Assembly: GCA_033439265.1 (NCBI GenBank)
Contig: JAVTVX010000027.1
Location: forward strand, 13,035,001-13,099,000
DNA: 64,000 bases
Direction: 5' to 3'
DNA from: Dillenia suffruticosa
Taxonomy: Eukaryota > Streptophyta > Magnoliopsida > Dilleniales > Dilleniaceae
Shown: one piece after another, positions 61,301 to 64,000 of the stretch
How positions within the stretch are numbered: position 1 is the first letter of the stretch
How the letters are laid out: each line of letters begins with the position of its first letter
Notes under the pieces: generated by a model
The model's database searches: none
What the model was told of the DNA's origin: nothing
What the model saw: only the letters and a program-made list of their open reading frames with translations
Program-made: the position numbers and the translations under genes

Positions 61301-61561
61301 TTCAGAAGAACAGCAAAGGAGTTTCGGGCGTCATTTTGATATCGATGATGAGCTAGTAAGCCAAATTTCAAGGAGGTCAATCGACATATTAAAAGCCAAT
61401 TATCGGGTAATTTTATGTCTCAACTTTGTAATGTCTCTTTCATAAGGGTAGTGATCCATGCCAGTATAGCTCACAGGACTCAAAATTGCATGCAGGACGA
61501 GCTCTCAATGGAAGAGTGGAGGTTGGTTGTCAAACTGAAAAACCTCTTAAAAATACAGTGA
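52357..61561 (+). CDS. EIF5B: eukaryotic translation initiation factor 5B (eIF5B)
   Basis: GTPase that joins the 60S subunit to the 48S complex and positions initiator Met-tRNA (IF2 family). Eleven exons placed by eye: 52357-54978, 55084-55191, 55289-55389, 55903-55993, 56082-56192, 56273-56338, 59655-59714, 59856-60413, 60688-60807, 61287-61406, 61496-61561; all phases agree, giving 1340 aa (the Arabidopsis protein is about 1300). Residues 1-330 hold five acidic/basic repeats ending GKKKSSKS-like; about 460-555 is a Glu/Arg/Lys coiled coil with [20 protein letters not shown]. The G domain starts near 749: P-loop GHVDTGKT (756-763), DTPGHASF (819-826, Ala where eukaryotes usually have Glu), NKVD (873-876) across the exon 1/2 junction. 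The C-terminus [16 protein letters not shown] matches the eIF1A-binding end. Intron 5 has a GC donor (56193-56194). Intron 6 is 3.3 kb. No breaks seen. Confidence 0.97.
57400..58010 (+). mobile_element. LINE (L1-type) reverse transcriptase fragment in eIF5B intron 6
   Basis: Plus-strand translation shows scattered L1 RT motifs in order: a 'RPISL' region (about 57486), '[16 protein letters not shown]' (about 57578-57625), '[14 protein letters not shown]' (about 57658-57700) and the active-site motif [10 protein letters not shown] (about 57960-57990). Frames shift between them. No tail or target duplication identified. Same kind of fragment as 16080-16560. It lies in the sense direction within the host intron. 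Confidence 0.75.
58813..58892. repeat. 35-bp tandem duplication in eIF5B intron 6
   Basis: Two identical units (58813-58847 and 58848-58882), starting CTTTTCCTTGTATTGCATTC, plus the first ten bases of a third. Confidence 0.95.
60884..60901. repeat. poly(G) run of about 18 in eIF5B intron 9
   Basis: An uninterrupted G tract on the plus strand, after GTGGT. Such a run can form G-quadruplexes and is also a frequent site of length error in sequencing. Confidence 0.95.
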
Positions 61562-61656
61562 GATGCAAAACAACAATTTTGTGCAATTCTTCCTCTGCGT
61601 GCTGTTGTATTCTTCATCAATTTTGCAAATGCAATATTTTTATTTATTTCTATATA

Positions 61657-61662
61657 AATAAA
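61657..61662 (+). terminator. poly(A) signal of eIF5B
   Basis: AATAAA about 96 bases after the TGA stop (61559-61561), in a T-rich 3' UTR. The cleavage site is probably within the next 20-60 bases (inference). Confidence 0.6.
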
Positions 61663-61699
61663 AAATATTTCAATGTGAGGAGAATTTTGTGGGTCATTT

Positions 61700-64000
61700 T
61701 TCTTTTTACAGGCCAATTAGTTTTTGAGAATGTTTTTTTTTTTAAATATGATATTTATTTTTTTTCATTTTTATTTCTTGCTGTTCTAAAGATAGATTTC
61801 TTTTTTTGAGTTGAGAAATACTGCATTGTGGAAGTGAAATTTAGACTTTAATTGAGAATAGATGAGATTTTTAACATAAAAGCTTATTAATTTAATGGTC
61901 AATTTATTTATTTTTATGAAAAAGAAATTGAATAAAATTTTGTCTTTAAGGGAATATGAAACGATAAACACCACGTTTGAGCTTCTCTTGTTCTCCTCTA
62001 CTATTTATTATCTATATATATATATATATGGAAAACTTATTTTATTTTATTTCAATTATTTTTTAATCAGAAAAAAATTTCATTAAAATGTCAATTTTCA
62101 GGAAAAATTACAAAATTTTACTATAAATGAGCGAAAAATGATTATTGTATTGATAAATTTTAATTATAAACGTAAATTCAATGAAGCAAAACCAAGTGGA
62201 GCTTGAAATCAATACGACCATTTAGTGACACTTTAGTTAAAAAGGTGAAAAAATAGTTTGCTTTGTATTCATCGCCCGGCTTCGTGTCATATAACAGCAC
62301 TATTTGATAATAATTGATTTCGGAAAAAAAATTTATGGCCAAAAAAAAAAAAAAGAATTCAGAACTTTTTATATCAATATTTTGTTATTTAATCAATATG
62401 GCTTATTGGTGGTTTATTTATTTATTTATTTTTTTCATTTTCTAATGGATCATCGAGATTTTTATAATATTAAATCAATAATTTGCTAGACCGGACTCGA
62501 ACCGAGTCGACCCAATTAGAGTTGGTCGCATTGCAGCTCTTGCATTTCTACTCTAGGAAGATTATCCTCTCTTGAAAGTAAATTTCAAAATAGAAAATTT
62601 TATTAAATTAATATTTTTTTTTAAGTCTTTAGGAATATAGGAAACTCATTTCCTTTTATTTCTTCTGGACTTCTATAAATATCATAACAAGTCAGCATTT
62701 GCAAAATTAAATTCGGATATTCATAAAATTCATTTGATAATTGAATTTTATTTTTTGTTGGATGATACTTTGTGACCTTTTTTTTGTTATACAAATATTT
62801 GAATCTAGAATCACGATCATCAGGTTGAGAGAGATGGATTTGTATCATTAAGCTGTCTCTTGATAATTGAATATTCATAAAATTTGGATATTCATAAAAT
62901 TCATTTGATAATTGAATTTTATTTTTTGTTGGATGATACTTTGTGACCTTTTTTTTTGTTATACAAATATTTGAATCTAGAATCACGATCATCAGGTTGA
63001 GAGAGAGGAATTTGTACCATTAAGCTGTCTTTTGAAGACGATACTTTGTGACTTTTTATGTTAATCATTAGATAGCAATGAGACTATCATAAAAACTTTG
63101 ATGATATCGTAACATTTGAGGTATAATTATGAAAATATCACTAAATTTCATAAGTCATCCGCGTTTCAAAAGTAAACGGTGATCATATATAAAATGCGCT
63201 AGCATCCCTATGTTTCAAGAATCCGAAGAGTCATGAGAGCTTTCAAACTTTAATCGACAAATTATATGCGTTCCTCTAACAACCATTATCCATTGGTAAA
63301 TATTTACTTAGAGACTTTTTTCTAATCCTATCTCGCATTTTCAGCCAAGAACTTAATTTATCAAGAACCATTTAGAGGGTTATAAGATCGTATCCCCATT
63401 TCTCTGGACAAACAACTCTCTTCTTTACTACTCAAATCTCTTATAGGCAACTAATTTAGGATCACATGTTTGCTCACACATACTATGTTATGTTTATGCC
63501 GCGTTCAGCCTACTTATACTATAAGTGATTAAGTTTCACCTAGTGTGAAACTCATTACTTCATTAGCATTAATAACTCTTTACTAGGGCTGGTGAGAATA
63601 GGTTGCAATCTCCTGACATATTCGGTTATAAATTCTATAATTACGAACAAATTTTTGTATCCATACAAAAATGATTCACTACTCATATTTTCAACTATAC
63701 GAGAATGAATCATTTTTTGTGATATTTAATGATTACTAATCGAAATAAAATCATTTTAATCAAACCGGTTTACCATCGGTAATTACATGAACAATATTTT
63801 ATATGGTTCAAGAGCACAAAATTAACAAACTTTTTTTGTATAGAATTTAATAAAAAATCAAATGTCCCTACATAATGTAAAATATTATCTTACTTTTATC
63901 TTAAAAATAGCCTAACTTAATTTTGATTCTTTATTCACCCTAATATCAATATTCTTTAAAAAGTTCATAAACATATAATTTGGTCATTTCTCGACATTTC
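61700..64000. other. AT-rich region downstream of eIF5B, no gene seen
   Basis: No coding region or element ends recognised beyond a tandem duplication at 62715-63040. Short homopolymer runs at 61733-61745 and 62341-62354, and a (TA)n run near 62013-62028. Confidence 0.5.
62715..63040. repeat. 171-bp tandem duplication
   Basis: Unit 1 (62715-62885) and unit 2 (62886 to about 63040) share, in order, GGATATTCATAAAATTCATT, GTTGGATGATACTTTGTGAC, ATACAAATATTTGAATCTAG and AATCACGATCATCAGGTTGA, then AAGCTGTCT. The second unit is slightly shorter. Only a few differences by eye. Confidence 0.9.

Noticed and set aside
62488-62530. tRNA T-arm-like sequence on the minus strand (GGTTCGAGTCC near 62495)
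   Set aside because: No acceptor stem, D-arm or anticodon arm can be laid out around it.

Overview
The window looks like nuclear DNA of a dicot-type flowering plant. It is AT-rich, its host genes have small GT-AG introns plus a few very long ones, and the space between them is filled with nested plant transposons (Ty1/copia, Ty3/gypsy chromovirus and Tat lineages, Mutator-like MULEs, CACTA, PIF/Harbinger-type MITE, hAT, L1-type LINE, TRIM). I recognise only two host genes. The species cannot be told from the sequence alone.

Layout: 1-2777 is the 3' part of a Ty1/copia element with a probable 3' LTR. About 5050-9868 is a minus-strand Ty3/gypsy chromovirus with its 5' LTR at 9420-9868. 10522-18246 (minus) is a four-exon gene for a mitochondrial A-type iron-sulfur carrier (IscA-like). 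Its last intron is about 6.5 kb and is full of duplications and transposon scraps. Its reading frame carries a TGA at a normally conserved Arg codon, and one intron lacks an AG acceptor, so this allele may be inactive. 18386-18710 is a partial TRIM. 19051-24674 is a MULE on the minus strand with a perfect 9-bp target duplication. 29 bp beyond it lies a small non-autonomous MULE (24713-25546), also with a perfect 9-bp duplication. 26357-26827 is a MITE, 26960-29145 a hAT-like remnant, and 29.4-36.0 kb holds copia and LTR-like debris including two arrays of degenerate TCGA-centred repeats.

36.2-43.1 kb holds a minus-strand Tat-lineage Ty3/gypsy element with gag-protease, a ~55-bp minisatellite, an extra ORF on the opposite strand and an inserted CACTA-type element. 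43291-48392 is a second MULE of the same family as the first, on the plus strand, with 83-bp terminal inverted repeats and arrays of 25-bp palindromes just inside both ends. 49215-49715 is a complete TRIM with 5-bp target duplications.

52357-61561 (plus) is a complete 11-exon gene for translation initiation factor eIF5B (1340 codons), with a TATA box, telo-box, 5'-UTR intron and poly(A) signal. A LINE scrap sits in its 3.3-kb intron. The final ~2.3 kb has no recognisable gene but contains a 171-bp tandem duplication.

The most distinctive biology is in the MULEs. Three related elements (two large, one small) share a terminal motif of the form GAGnC(A/T)TGTAC, 9-10 bp target duplications and palindromic subterminal repeats. 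The two large ones join a MuDR-type transposase to a plant mobile domain (PMD) and an Arg-rich tail, with an intron at the same place in both.
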